A stretch of 57,366 bases of DNA, taken from NCBI GenBank assembly GCA_903644075.1, contig CAHJXH010000002.1, forward strand, positions 1 through 57,366, written 5' to 3'. The position numbers were made by a program, and so were the translations under genes. Below the pieces are notes generated by a model. The model ran no database searches. It saw nothing but the letters and a program-made list of their open reading frames with translations, and was not told where the DNA came from. How positions within the stretch are numbered: the first letter of the stretch is position 1; the number at the start of each line of letters is the position of its first letter. The DNA is from Sphingobacteriaceae bacterium. Lineage in GTDB: Bacteria; Bacteroidota; Bacteroidia; Sphingobacteriales; Sphingobacteriaceae. This document shows, piece after piece, positions 1 through 9,704 of the stretch.

Positions 1-70
<70 letters not shown>

Positions 71-95
71 CTATGTGTGTTTTTTTATTGGACTG

Positions 96-127
96 CAAAG
101 ATATAATTCGTTTCTTTGTACTCCAAA
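96..127 (-). promoter_or_regulatory. Bacteroidota-type promoter for tRNA-fMet
   Basis: On the reverse strand there is TTTG (127-124), a 20-nt spacer and TATCTTTG (103-96). This is an exact match to the Bacteroidota -33/-7 consensus TTTG-N19-21-TAnnTTTG. It lies about 26 nt upstream of the mature tRNA 5' end. This is the best promoter match in the window and supports the phylum assignment. Confidence 0.75.
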
Positions 128-148
128 TAAAAAATTAAATATTTTTAA

Positions 149-1027
149 ATGAGTCATAAGGCAGGTTTTGTAAGCATTATTGGTAAACCCAACGCAGGTA
201 AATCAACGTTGATGAACGCATTGGTGGGCGAAAAAATGTCGATCATTACCCCCAAGGCGCAAACTACCAGGCACCGTATACTGGGTATTGTTAATGAAGA
301 CGATTACCAGATTGTGTTTTCTGACACCCCCGGTGTTATTAAACCGGCTTACCAGTTACAGGAAAGCATGATGCACCAGGTTGATGGCAGCATTGTGGAT
401 GCCGACCTGATTTTGCTGGTTACCGATATTAACGAGAAATACGACGAAGGCGATGTAATGATTAAACTACAGAAATCGGAAGCCCCTATTGCTGTGTTGA
501 TTAACAAGATTGACCAGAGCGACGAGGAAACCGTAAAGCAGAAAATCATCTACTGGCAGGAGAAGCTGAACCCTAAAGTGGTTTTCGCAATCTCGGCCCT
601 GCACCAGCATAATGTAAAGGCTATTATGGATTTCATTTTAGAAAACCTGCCCGAGCATCCGCCTTATTATGAGAAAGACTTCCTGACCGATCGTAACGAC
701 CGTTTCTTCGCGTCGGAAATGATCCGTGAACAGGTGTTTAAACAATATAAAAAAGAGATTCCCTACAGCACCGAGGTAATTATTACCAAGTTTGAAGAGG
801 GTGATAAATTATACCGCATCAGTGCCGAAATTATTGTAGAGCGCGACTCGCAAAAAAATATCCTGATCGGTAAAAACGGCGAGATGCTTAAAATTGTAGG
901 TACCTATGCACGCCGTAGCATGGAGGAGTTTTTCCAGAAGAAAATCTTCCTCGAAATGTTTGTAAAGGTAATTGCCGACTGGCGCAGCAAAAAGAATTAT
1001 TTGAAACAGTTCGGGTACGAGGACTAA
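149..1027 (+). CDS. era: GTPase Era
   Basis: Era is a Ras-like GTPase that binds the 3' end of 16S rRNA and acts in 30S subunit maturation. The 292-aa product has the usual length. The P-loop GKPNAGKS is at residues 12-19, the G3 motif DTPG at 59-62 and the G4 motif NKID at 119-122. A C-terminal KH RNA-binding domain carries the loop IGKNGEM near residue 248. The ATG at 149 gives the canonical N-terminus immediately before the P-loop strand. The gene is followed by der, a second ribosome-assembly GTPase, with a 213-bp gap occupied by an inverted repeat. Nothing abnormal is visible. Confidence 0.97.
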   Translation: MSHKAGFVSIIGKPNAGKSTLMNALVGEKMSIITPKAQTTRHRILGIVNEDDYQIVFSDTPGVIKPAYQLQESMMHQVDGSIVDADLILLVTDINEKYDEGDVMIKLQKSEAPIAVLINKIDQSDEETVKQKIIYWQEKLNPKVVFAISALHQHNVKAIMDFILENLPEHPPYYEKDFLTDRNDRFFASEMIREQVFKQYKKEIPYSTEVIITKFEEGDKLYRISAEIIVERDSQKNILIGKNGEMLKIVGTYARRSMEEFFQKKIFLEMFVKVIADWRSKKNYLKQFGYED

Positions 1028-1032
1028 GTAGT

Positions 1033-1236
1033 AGATTTGAGATATTAGATGTGAGATATGAGATACGTGCTCAACTCGCATTAAATATAGATTTGAGATA
1101 TTAGGTGTGCGGCAATTGGTGCCCACATTATAAACGACAAAAGAAAACGACACAGATGTGAATTTGAGACGTAGTATGGTAGGTAGTTTTAGAACCCTTC
1201 TATCTAATATCTCACATCTCACATCTCATATCTAAG
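1033..1236. repeat. Inverted repeat array between era and der
   Basis: The era-der gap carries variants of GAGATATTAGATGTGAGAT at 1033-1064 and 1088-1109, and the reverse complement of the same word at 1200-1236. The arms flank about 90 bp of unrelated sequence and could form a long hairpin. The short words AGAT, GATGTGA and GATATGA recur inside the arms, which looks like slippage-grown repeat DNA. No ORF is credible here. Confidence 0.7.
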
Positions 1237-1240
1237 AATT

Positions 1241-2542
1241 ATGAGCAATATAGTAGCTATTGTAGGTCGCCCGAATGTGGGCAAGTCAACCCTATATAAC
1301 CGCCTGACAGAAACCCGCAAAGCCATTGTTGACGATGTAAGTGGGGTAACCCGCGATCGCCATTATGGTGTTGCAGAATGGATTGGCCGTAACTTTACCG
1401 TTATTGATACCGGCGGTTATGTAGCCAACAGCGAAGATGTTTTTGAAGCTGCCATCCGCGAACAGGTAACCATTGCTATTGAAGAAGCCTCAGCCATTTT
1501 ATACGTGGTTGACGTTACCACCGGCATTACCGACCTGGATGATGAGATTGCTAACCTGCTGCGCAAAGGCAAAAAGCCTGTTTTTGTAGTGGTAAACAAG
1601 GTTGATAACACCTCACTGAATGGCGATGCCGCCATATTTTACAGCCTGGGCCTGGGCGAAATCTACAGCATTTCATCAATGACAGGTTCTGGTACCGGCG
1701 AATTGTTGGATGCAGTTGTTAAAACCTTCGACGATGATGTGGTTCCAGAAAACACACTGCCTAAATACGCCATTATTGGCCGCCCTAACGTGGGTAAATC
1801 ATCAATTATTAATGCGCTTATTGGCAAGGATCGTAACATTGTAACCCCAATAGCAGGTACCACCCGCGATAGTATCCACATTCACTTTAACCAGTACGGT
1901 CACGATTTTATGCTGATTGATACTGCCGGTATGCGTAAAAAAACCAAGGTGAAAGAGAATATTGAGTTTTACTCGGTAATGCGTACCATTAAAGCACTGG
2001 AAGAAGCCGACATCATTATCCTGATGATTGATGCGCAGGAAGGTATCGAATCGCAGGATATCAACATCTTCCACCTGGCCGAAAAGAACAAAAAAGGCAT
2101 CATGGTAGTGGTTAACAAATGGGATTTAATCGAAAAGAATAATAAAACCGTTAAAGTTTTCGAAGAAACCATCCGCGAAAAAATTGCACCTTTTACCGAT
2201 GTACCTATCGTATTTACCTCGGTAACAGAAAAACAGCGTGTATTAAAAGTGCTGGATGTAGCTAAAGAAGTTTACCAAAACCGCGCTAAAAAGATCCCGA
2301 CCTCGAAACTGAACGATATTATGCTGCCGATTATCGAGAACTATCCTCCACCGGCATTAAAAGGTAAATTTGTTAAGATAAAATACGTTACCCAAATTAA
2401 TGGAACATCACCTATGTTTGCGTTTTTCTGTAACCTGCCCCAATACATCAAAGAACCTTACCGCCGCTTTATAGAAAATAAGCTGCGCGAAAACTTCGAT
2501 TTTACCGGCGTGCCTATCCAGATCTTCTTCAGACAGAAGTAG
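1241..2542 (+). CDS. der: GTPase Der (EngA), double-GTPase 50S assembly factor
   Basis: Der is the tandem-GTPase protein needed for 50S ribosomal subunit assembly. The 433-aa product carries two complete G domains. The first P-loop GRPNVGKS starts at residue 9 and the second identical P-loop at residue 180, with matching DTGG and DTAG G3 motifs and NKVD and NKWD G4 motifs. A C-terminal KH-like domain ends in the usual basic FFRQK-type tail. Length and architecture are standard. A strong terminator-like hairpin follows 20 bp downstream, so der is probably the last gene of its transcription unit. Confidence 0.97.
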   Translation: MSNIVAIVGRPNVGKSTLYNRLTETRKAIVDDVSGVTRDRHYGVAEWIGRNFTVIDTGGYVANSEDVFEAAIREQVTIAIEEASAILYVVDVTTGITDLDDEIANLLRKGKKPVFVVVNKVDNTSLNGDAAIFYSLGLGEIYSISSMTGSGTGELLDAVVKTFDDDVVPENTLPKYAIIGRPNVGKSSIINALIGKDRNIVTPIAGTTRDSIHIHFNQYGHDFMLIDTAGMRKKTKVKENIEFYSVMRTIKALEEADIIILMIDAQEGIESQDINIFHLAEKNKKGIMVVVNKWDLIEKNNKTVKVFEETIREKIAPFTDVPIVFTSVTEKQRVLKVLDVAKEVYQNRAKKIPTSKLNDIMLPIIENYPPPALKGKFVKIKYVTQINGTSPMFAFFCNLPQYIKEPYRRFIENKLRENFDFTGVPIQIFFRQK

Positions 2543-2564
2543 GTTTTAGAAGAGAAGAAAGATA

Positions 2565-2612
2565 AAAGGACGAAAGATGAAGGAGTTAAATTCTTTGTCT
2601 TTCGTCCTTTTT
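2565..2612 (+). terminator. Intrinsic terminator after der
   Basis: A 13-bp stem AAAGGACGAAAGA pairs with TCTTTCGTCCTTT, followed by further T residues. The loop is about 19 nt. The element lies just after the der stop codon. Confidence 0.7.
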
Positions 2613-2718
2613 CATTTGTAAAATCTTTGTACCGGTACATCATTTGCACATGCACTCAGCAGGAGAGATTATTTTAAATTGGAAATCTCCAATCTGCTGC
2701 GTATCTTAATTGCGCCTT

Positions 2719-5286
2719 ATGCAATTTAAATTTCTACGCCTTAAACCTATCCTGTTGCTCTTTTTGGCAGTAATTAGCGCTTTAACCTTAAAAGCCGCTA
2801 CCCCGGCAGTGCACATAACAGCAAAGCCCGGGTGGCTTAACACGTTGAAGCCTTATACCCAGAAAATTGCTGCGCGAGACATTGATAACGGGTACTTTTA
2901 CCAGTTAAATGAAGAGCAGATCGATATTGAAAATCAGGCAGATTACCGGCATAACATTCGAGAAATTGTATCAGACGCCGGGGTGCAAAATGGTTCTCAA
3001 ATTACGGTTGGCTTTGATCCTACTTATGAGCGTATCGACTTTCATGAAATTACTGTATGGCGTGATAACAAGCCTCAAAACCGCTTAACTACAGCATCAT
3101 TTAAAGTTACGGCCGATGAAAAAGAGCTGGCCGATTTTATATACCAGGGCAGCTATTCGGCCTATTGCATTTTGGACGATATCCGCAAAGGCGACCGCAT
3201 TGAATACTCCTATACCATTACCGGGAGAAACCCCATATTTAATAACAAGTATTGCCGTAACTTGTATTTCCAGGGTTCGCAGCATATTGCACACCAGTAC
3301 AAATCTATATTGGTATCGCCCGGCCGGCAATTGCATTTTAAATCGTTTAATCATCCCCCTCAAAGTACCATATCGCTAAAAAACGGATTAAAGTGTTACG
3401 AGTGGGAGAACTTCCAGGTAAAACCCGAATGGGATTATAATAACCAACCTGGCTGGTATAACGCCTTTGAATATGTGCAGGTAAGTGAGTACAACAGTTG
3501 GAAAGAGGTTGCCGACTGGGCGCGAAGCATTAACCCGGTTGCAACAAATATTGGTGGCAGTTTGGCCGCTCAGATCGCTGCACTTAAATCGTCGTCAGGT
3601 GGCGACAAGGCAAAATACTTTAATGCTGCCGTAAGGTTTGTACAGGACGAAGTTAGGTATATGGGTATCGAGATAGGCCAGTATTCGCACCGGGCTAATG
3701 CACCCGAAAAGGTTTTTAACCAGCGCTACGGCGATTGCAAGGATAAATCGCTGCTGCTGGCATCTATACTGCAGGCCGGCGGTATAGATGCAGAAATGGT
3801 GTTGGTAAATTCGGCTATAAAGTCGGGGATCGATCAGTTTATCCCTACCTCCAATGCCTTTGATCATGCTGTGGTGGTGGCTGCGGTTAATGGTAAAAAA
3901 GTATGGATTGATGCCACAATGTCTTACCAGCGAGGTTCCGGAACCAATATCTATTTCCCGGATTATGGCAAAGGCCTAGTGCTTAAAGCAGGGAGTAACG
4001 GGCTAACAGTTATCCCGCCATCCAAAAGCGGGAAGGTTGTGGTTAAGGAAACTTATACCATACCAGAAAAAGGAGTGGTTCGGTTCGATGTAAAATCAAC
4101 TTATACATTAAATGAGGCCGACGATTTACGAAGCAGGCTGGCATCAACCAGTATGGCAGAAACTGAAAAAAATTACTTGAACTATTACATCAAATCGTAC
4201 CCTAAAATAACCCGCAAAGATTCTATAACGGTTTTAGATGATGAAAGTAAAAATGAGTTGACTACGATAGAGCATTATCAAATCCCCGATTTTTTGGAGC
4301 GAGATTCTGTTACGGGTAAATACAGCGCATCTTTATATGCCAGTTACATTAACAATATGCTGCCATCTATTTCTAATACGGTACGCGTACCTATTGCAAT
4401 AGATTACCCTTACAACCTCGATTTTTCGACTAGTGTGGTTATGAAAAGCGGTTGGAATATAGATAGCAGGCATTATGAAATAACTAAAGATGCTTACCTG
4501 TTTACAGAAGATCAGTCGGCCAGTGGGGATACCGTTTTGTTAAAGTACCATTATCAGAACCTTCAGAGTTTTATACCCGTTGATAAGTTCGATGATTACC
4601 GTAAAAGCATTAAAGATATTTCGGACCACCACCTGTCGTTCGATTTTGATTTTACCCCTGGCGTAGTCAATCTTCACTTTAAACCCAATTACTGGATGAT
4701 AGGTGCAGTTGGCCTGTTAATTATAATATCAGCCATAGCAGGCATTATATTATATCGTACCGAAACGCCGGCCATTGTATTTGCCCCGGGTTCTGGCTTT
4801 ACGCCAATTGGCGGCTGGTTAATATTAATAGCCATTAGTTTAACTATTACACCGGTTTACATGCTGGTAAAAACCATTGATACAGGTTACTTCGACCTTA
4901 ACAAATGGCATGCACACCCTTTTCAGTCTGTTGTTGGTTACAGGTTAACATTTGTGTTTGAGGCTATGGGCAATATGTTTACCATGTGTTATGCCTGCTT
5001 TTGCTTTATATTGTTTGTTAACCGGCGGGATATTTTACCTCACTACATCAAATGGCTGTACATTTACGTACTGGCTTTTTCCCTGCTCGACTGTGTATTT
5101 ACTGCCCTGCTACGTAACGGCGATGTAAACGATAAATCTTTCGAACTAGTTTTAAGATCGATACTGGTAGCCGCTATTTGGATCCCTTATTTCCAGCGCT
5201 CAACCCGTGTTGAGCAAACGTTTATTGTGCCTTACCCTGCCAGTAACTTCAGTTACGAAGCAGAAGGAGTAAAAGAGGCGCTATAA
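2719..5286 (+). CDS. DUF3857 / transglutaminase-like / DUF2569 membrane protein
   Basis: This is an envelope protein of a family common in Bacteroidota; its physiological role is unknown. I start at ATG 2719 rather than an upstream TTG, giving about 855 aa with a signal-peptide-like N-terminus. A DUF3857 beta-rich domain occupies roughly residues 50-250. A transglutaminase-like core follows with RYGDCKDKS (Cys340), a downstream FDHAVV (His) and WIDATM (Asp), so the Cys-His-Asp triad is intact. The C-terminal third has several membrane segments and a GGWLILIAIS motif typical of DUF2569. The DUF2569 fusion to the transglutaminase module is less common than DUF3857-transglutaminase alone, as far as I recall. 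It appears monocistronic. Confidence 0.85.
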   Translation: MQFKFLRLKPILLLFLAVISALTLKAATPAVHITAKPGWLNTLKPYTQKIAARDIDNGYFYQLNEEQIDIENQADYRHNIREIVSDAGVQNGSQITVGFDPTYERIDFHEITVWRDNKPQNRLTTASFKVTADEKELADFIYQGSYSAYCILDDIRKGDRIEYSYTITGRNPIFNNKYCRNLYFQGSQHIAHQYKSILVSPGRQLHFKSFNHPPQSTISLKNGLKCYEWENFQVKPEWDYNNQPGWYNAFEYVQVSEYNSWKEVADWARSINPVATNIGGSLAAQIAALKSSSGGDKAKYFNAAVRFVQDEVRYMGIEIGQYSHRANAPEKVFNQRYGDCKDKSLLLASILQAGGIDAEMVLVNSAIKSGIDQFIPTSNAFDHAVVVAAVNGKKVWIDATMSYQRGSGTNIYFPDYGKGLVLKAGSNGLTVIPPSKSGKVVVKETYTIPEKGVVRFDVKSTYTLNEADDLRSRLASTSMAETEKNYLNYYIKSYPKITRKDSITVLDDESKNELTTIEHYQIPDFLERDSVTGKYSASLYASYINNMLPSISNTVRVPIAIDYPYNLDFSTSVVMKSGWNIDSRHYEITKDAYLFTEDQSASGDTVLLKYHYQNLQSFIPVDKFDDYRKSIKDISDHHLSFDFDFTPGVVNLHFKPNYWMIGAVGLLIIISAIAGIILYRTETPAIVFAPGSGFTPIGGWLILIAISLTITPVYMLVKTIDTGYFDLNKWHAHPFQSVVGYRLTFVFEAMGNMFTMCYACFCFILFVNRRDILPHYIKWLYIYVLAFSLLDCVFTALLRNGDVNDKSFELVLRSILVAAIWIPYFQRSTRVEQTFIVPYPASNFSYEAEGVKEAL

Positions 5287-5324
5287 GTAAAACAGAAATA
5301 AGAGGTTAGTTACAAATTAAAAAG

Positions 5325-5404
5325 CCTGCGCTGTTCGAAGTCTCCATACTTCGAACGACTATGCCGATAGTCTTCAGACTATCGGATGAGTTAAACTCGC
5401 AACT
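5325..5404. repeat. 80-bp double-hairpin repeat, copy 1
   Basis: The unit begins CCTGCGCTGTTCGAAGTCT and contains two adjacent perfect or near-perfect hairpins, TTCGAAGT/ACTTCGAA and GATAGTC-TTCA-GACTATC. It ends in GTTAAACTCGCAAC. A second copy in the same orientation lies at 7046-7125 with about five differences. The two copies bracket the CVNH-like gene at 5665-6813. The rest of the 5287-5664 gap holds no credible ORF; a further fragment GGTTCGAAGTCTGGAGG is at about 5504. Confidence 0.8.
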
Positions 5405-5664
5405 CAAACTTATCACTATAAACTGTCCGTCCGCTTGTACCTTTTTGCGGATACAACAGAACAGGTCGGCTATTTTCGATAGCACACAATGAGTATCTAT
5501 AATGGTTCGAAGTCTGGAGGCTTAGGCCTGCAGAAAGATTAGGGCCCGGTACTTCCATTTTCCCCATTGCTTTATCGTTAAAAAAATAGATGAGGCACTA
5601 AACAAATATTTTGTAAAAATCGTATAATGCGGCATTACTAACAACTTAAGCTTTATACATTAAA

Positions 5665-6813
5665 ATGGAAACTACTCCTCTGACCCAGGAAAGCATTCAG
5701 AATGCGCTAAATCAACTTCGCGACTGGTTCCCAGAACAAGCCGCTAACATTAAAAAGTACAACAATGAGCTTGTACAAAACATCCTTAACGATACCGAAC
5801 CCGATCCTGACTCTCCTTTAGGGAAACTAGCCGAACAAACCGCTAGTGCTGTAGCAGCACCCACTACCCTTAATGTACATGCGGACAACAAAACGGCCAC
5901 CGCATTGCAAGGCATGGCCATACCAAACGTTGTTTTACCTCAATTTAACGATGACGAGCTTTTTGACCTTGCAAGTTTTGATACACCATGTAACCGTGCA
6001 GTTGGTAAGGCCGCACTTAGTGCCGGCCTTTTTGTGTTAGGTATGGTTGGTATAAGAGCCAAGGCAAACGACAGGATGTACCATGCTTTTTTAGCCGAAT
6101 TTGGACCGGTAGCAACCAAGTTTACACGTTTATTTCAAGACTTTGCTAAAGCAGAGAGTACTTATGAAAAAGGAAAGGTTGTTTTCAAAATCTCGGGCGG
6201 TTTGCTTAAAGCATCGTGTTATAAGGCCATTATTAAGGCTTGGGCAGAAGAAGCCGACTGGGTGGATTGGGTAACTACAGGAGCTTTAGCAATTGCGCAG
6301 CTTACGGCATGGTTTGCAACAGAGGGCATTGCTTTTATTGCAGAGGTAGTATTATTACTTGGCAGCGCCACTAGTTTGGTTGTTGCTATTAAAAACGCGG
6401 TTGACGTTTGCTTTGCGAATGATTGCAAGCCTATTCCGGCACCAGCGCTCACTTTTATGCCCGCCGGCTCATTTATTAATACAGCCGAAAATGTTAAAGT
6501 TACGCTATCGGCACAATGTAAAAATATGGCAGGGCAATATGTGGATGCCACACTTGATATTACCAAGCTGGCCGCCAACACCCAGATTGATAATAGCAAC
6601 GGCAAGCTCGTTATAGCCCCAACGCCAGGTGTGCTGGCTACCACTTTTATGCCGGTAGGTTCTTATCGCTCATCCGCACAAAATATTAAGATTACCTTGT
6701 CGGCTTCATGTAAGAATATAAGGGGCGAAGTGGTTAACTCTACGCTAGTAATCACAGAATTATCGCTTAAGAACGAGATAGCCAATGCCAATGGCCAGCT
6801 GAAAGCCGAATAA
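5665..6813 (+). CDS. Protein with two C-terminal cyanovirin-N-like (CVNH) repeats
   Basis: The 382-aa product has no signal peptide. Residues 1-105 are polar. Residues 110-135 and 200-247 are hydrophobic and could be membrane or pore-forming helices. The C-terminus has two tandem units at about 267-315 and 330-382. Both follow the cyanovirin-N pattern: F-x-P-x-G-S-[FY], a -N-[VI]-K-[VI]-T-L-S-A-x-C-K-N strand, then a D/S-T-L-x-I-T strand and an N-x-N-G-[KQ]-L turn. In cyanovirin-N each repeat has two cysteines forming a disulfide. Here the first is Ala (NTAEN, SSAQN) and only the second remains (Cys285, Cys349), so those disulfides cannot form, consistent with a cytosolic location. CVNH proteins bind mannose-rich glycans. 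A lectin or effector role is inference. A terminator follows and 80-bp repeats flank the gene. Confidence 0.7.
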   Translation: METTPLTQESIQNALNQLRDWFPEQAANIKKYNNELVQNILNDTEPDPDSPLGKLAEQTASAVAAPTTLNVHADNKTATALQGMAIPNVVLPQFNDDELFDLASFDTPCNRAVGKAALSAGLFVLGMVGIRAKANDRMYHAFLAEFGPVATKFTRLFQDFAKAESTYEKGKVVFKISGGLLKASCYKAIIKAWAEEADWVDWVTTGALAIAQLTAWFATEGIAFIAEVVLLLGSATSLVVAIKNAVDVCFANDCKPIPAPALTFMPAGSFINTAENVKVTLSAQCKNMAGQYVDATLDITKLAANTQIDNSNGKLVIAPTPGVLATTFMPVGSYRSSAQNIKITLSASCKNIRGEVVNSTLVITELSLKNEIANANGQLKAE

Positions 6814-6833
6814 TTAAGTTATAGTTTAATTAA

Positions 6834-6868
6834 AAATGGCCATGAAGTTAATTCTCATGGCCTTTTTA
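6834..6868 (+). terminator. Intrinsic terminator after the CVNH gene
   Basis: The stem AATGGCCATGA/TCATGGCC is closed by a nine-base loop and followed by TTTTT. It begins about 20 bp after the stop codon, so the CVNH gene is transcribed alone. The remainder of the 6814-7245 gap holds the second 80-bp repeat and no credible ORF. Confidence 0.75.
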
Positions 6869-7045
6869 GTTGTGAATAAATTTGTCATACAGAGTTATAA
6901 AATCCGGGGCCTCTAAGGGTTCAATGACATGTTTGAAAATCAGCCACTTAATAAACATGTCATCGGTAGCGCCAGCGAAGTATCTTCTTCGCCCTGCTTA
7001 GCGGAATAGCAAGCCGGTTGCTCTATCGAAATTTAAGTTCATCTA

Positions 7046-7125
7046 CCTGCGCTGTTCGAAGTCTCCAGACTTCGAACTACTATGCAGATAGTCTTCAGAC
7101 TATCGGTTAAGTTAAACTCGCAACC
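7046..7125. repeat. 80-bp double-hairpin repeat, copy 2
   Basis: Same unit and orientation as 5325-5404. The two hairpins are present (TTCGAAGTCT-CC-AGACTTCGAA is perfect in this copy). It lies 232 bp after the CVNH stop codon and ends 120 bp before the 3' end of the convergent prolyl oligopeptidase gene. Confidence 0.8.
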
Positions 7126-7245
7126 TATACTAAGGTGTCCATCCGGCAGTCCCCTTCTATCCGGACACTATCTAAAAGCAGAAGATCAATATTCACTCAT
7201 TTAAAACTCAACCTTCACTCATTTATTTCGATCTCGACTCCCTCA

Positions 7246-9360
7246 TCACCAGGCAATCCCCATATTCCAGAACATAAACGCCCATTTATCAGCCTGCTGA
7301 TTGATAACCTGGGCGGTACTCTGCCCTGCACCATGGCCTGCATTGGTTTCTATGCGGATTAATACCGGGGCGGTTCCCTGCTGATCTTCCTGCAAGCGGG
7401 CTGCAAATTTGAATGAGTGCGCAGGTACCACACGGTCGTCATGATCGGCCGTGGTAACCATGGTTGCCGGGTAACTGGCAGGCTTTAACGCGTGATAGGG
7501 CGAATAATGGTACAGGTATGCAAACATCTCTGCGCCATCTTCGGCAGTGCCGTAATCGTAAGCCCAGCCTGCGCCGGCGGTAAACTTGTTGTAGCGCAGC
7601 ATATCCATTACACCTACGGCAGGGAAAGCCACCTTGCATAAGTCGGGGCGCTGGGTCATGGTGGCACCGATGAGCAGGCCACCGTTCGATCCACCCGAAA
7701 TAGCCAGGTAATCGTGCGAGGTGTATTTATGCTGAATGAGGTATTCGGCAGCAGCGATAAAATCGTCGAATACGTTTTGTTTTTTAAGCTTGATACCTGC
7801 ACGGTGCCAGGTTTCGCCATACTCGCCGCCACCGCGAATGTTAGGTACAGCGTAAATGCCGCCATGCTCTAACAATACAATGTTGCTGGTGCTGAATGCA
7901 GGCGTAAGGCTCACCCCGAAACCACCGTAAGCGTACAGCATGGTTGGGTTGTGTCCGTTTAATACGATGCCTTTTTTGTAGGTGATAATCATCGGGATCT
8001 GCGTGCCGTCCTTCGATTTATAGAAAACCTGCTTACTCTCGTACAACGTAGGGTCAAACTGTACATTAGGCTTTTTGTACACGGTTGATTTTCCGCTGGT
8101 GATATCGTACTTAAATATCGTGCTCGGGTAAACATAACTGGTGAAGGTATAATACAGCTCCTTCTCGTCCTTTTTAGCACCGAAACCAGCCGCCGTACCC
8201 ACGCCCGGTAAGGCAATTTCGTGCTCTAGTTTGCCATCCATGTTGTACTGCAATACCAGCGAGGTGGCATCTTTCAGGTATTCGGCGAAGATCTTTTGTC
8301 CGCCGGTACTAACTGTTAGGGAGTTTTTAGTCTGGGCGATCAGATCCTTCCAGTGCGTAACACCGGGGCTTGAAGCATCAACCGTAACAACGCGATGGTT
8401 AGGCGCGTACAGGTTGGTGTAGATGTACAGCTTGCTGCCTATGTTGTCTATAATGTTATGCTCGTTATCAAAGTTGCTTACAATGGGCACAATGGCGCTG
8501 CCGGGTTGTGTTAAATCTTGCAGATAAAGCTCATTACCTGTGGTGCTGTTGGCGGCGGTAATTACCAGGTAACGCTCATCTTCGGTTAAATAAGCACCAA
8601 TGTAGCGGCGTGGGGTTTGCTCCCCGCCGAAGATTAGCTTGTCGCTGCTTTGCGGCGTGCCTAGTTGATGGTAAAACAGTTTGTGATACTGCGTCATCCC
8701 GCTCAACTGGCTGCCTTCTGCGGGCTTATCGTAGCTGCTGTAGTAAAAGCCCTCGTTACCTTTCCAGGCAATGCCGCTAAACTTAACGTCGCGCAGGGTG
8801 TCGCCAACCTGGCTTTTGTCTGATGCTTTCAGGATAATCACCTTGCGCCAGTCGCTGCCACCTTCAGAGATCTGGTAGGCAGCGAGGCTACCATCCTTAG
8901 TAAAATCCAAACCTTGCAGCGAGGTAGTACCATCTTTCGAAAACTGGTTAGGGTCCAGAAAAACCTCCGGTTCGCCGCCATCTTTCTGGCGGTATATTAC
9001 ACTCTGGCTTTGCAAGCCGCTATTCCGGCCGAAATACGTCCACTCGCCCTGCTTTTGCGGCGCGCCAAACTTCTCATAGTTCCACAAAATCTCCAAACGT
9101 TTGCGGATGGCCTCGCGGAAGGGGATCTGCTCCAAATAAGCATGCGTAACCTTGTTTTCGGCCTGCACCCAGGCTTTGGTATCCTCGGCACGGTCGTCCT
9201 CGAGCCAGCGGTAAGGGTCGGGTACGGTGGTGTCAAAATAAGTATCAACAGTTTCCACCTTTTTGGTGGCCGGGTAAGGGAGGGTTTTCATAGTAGTAGT
9301 TTGGGCAAGTGCCGAGCCGCCCAACAAGGCAGCCAGCGGTAAACACATCAATCGTTTCAT
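7246..9360 (-). CDS. Prolyl oligopeptidase (S9A), secreted
   Basis: This serine peptidase cleaves short peptides on the carboxyl side of proline. The 704-aa product has a signal peptide ending ALAQ at about residue 20. It has an N-terminal segment with YPYRWLED-like DPYRWLEDD (common to S9A), a seven-bladed propeller, and a C-terminal alpha/beta hydrolase domain. The nucleophile is Ser558 in GGSNGG, the Asp lies in HDDRVVP, and the His is His676 in AGHGAG. Length is normal for bacterial periplasmic POP. It is convergent with the CVNH gene and isolated from other peptidase genes; DPP IV at 53906 would complement it in proline-rich peptide breakdown. Confidence 0.95.
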   Translation of the reverse strand: MKRLMCLPLAALLGGSALAQTTTMKTLPYPATKKVETVDTYFDTTVPDPYRWLEDDRAEDTKAWVQAENKVTHAYLEQIPFREAIRKRLEILWNYEKFGAPQKQGEWTYFGRNSGLQSQSVIYRQKDGGEPEVFLDPNQFSKDGTTSLQGLDFTKDGSLAAYQISEGGSDWRKVIILKASDKSQVGDTLRDVKFSGIAWKGNEGFYYSSYDKPAEGSQLSGMTQYHKLFYHQLGTPQSSDKLIFGGEQTPRRYIGAYLTEDERYLVITAANSTTGNELYLQDLTQPGSAIVPIVSNFDNEHNIIDNIGSKLYIYTNLYAPNHRVVTVDASSPGVTHWKDLIAQTKNSLTVSTGGQKIFAEYLKDATSLVLQYNMDGKLEHEIALPGVGTAAGFGAKKDEKELYYTFTSYVYPSTIFKYDITSGKSTVYKKPNVQFDPTLYESKQVFYKSKDGTQIPMIITYKKGIVLNGHNPTMLYAYGGFGVSLTPAFSTSNIVLLEHGGIYAVPNIRGGGEYGETWHRAGIKLKKQNVFDDFIAAAEYLIQHKYTSHDYLAISGGSNGGLLIGATMTQRPDLCKVAFPAVGVMDMLRYNKFTAGAGWAYDYGTAEDGAEMFAYLYHYSPYHALKPASYPATMVTTADHDDRVVPAHSFKFAARLQEDQQGTAPVLIRIETNAGHGAGQSTAQVINQQADKWAFMFWNMGIAW

Positions 9361-9450
9361 TTCTAAATGAGGGGTTTATGTGAATGGCTAATATAGTTGC
9401 TTTAGAGCCAAGAGTCAAGAACCAAGAGACAAGACCTCAACCCAGCACAT

Positions 9451-9522
9451 CATTGAGGTACGAAGACAACCGACCGTAGGGAGCTCATTAATACTTATAA
9501 AAACAAACACAACATTAATAAT
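9451..9522. repeat. Dispersed repeat with TTAATACTTATAAAAA core, copy 1
   Basis: The unit runs GAGGTACGAAG, CAACCGACCGTAGGGAG, CTCATTAATACTTATAAAAA, then ACAACATTAATAAT. Related copies lie at 11048-11125 and 29115-29190. Downstream in the same 9361-9704 gap there is an inverted pair around AATCCCCGA (9519) and TCGGGGATT (about 9563), and a fragment of the GCTGGCG family at about 9618. No credible ORF is present. Confidence 0.7.
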
Positions 9523-9704
9523 CCCCGATTTACAGAGACGCTTATCAAGTCGATCTGCACAGTCGGGGATTACCACGCTATCGCTCGCAATAACGGTAAT
9601 GGTGTAGCGCCCTTATGCTGGCGTACGCGTGCCGCGTGTGCAACTATAACATAAAATGATTTTCCTTCACGAACAATACCCCCATCTCCACGGTTATTCA
9701 ACTT

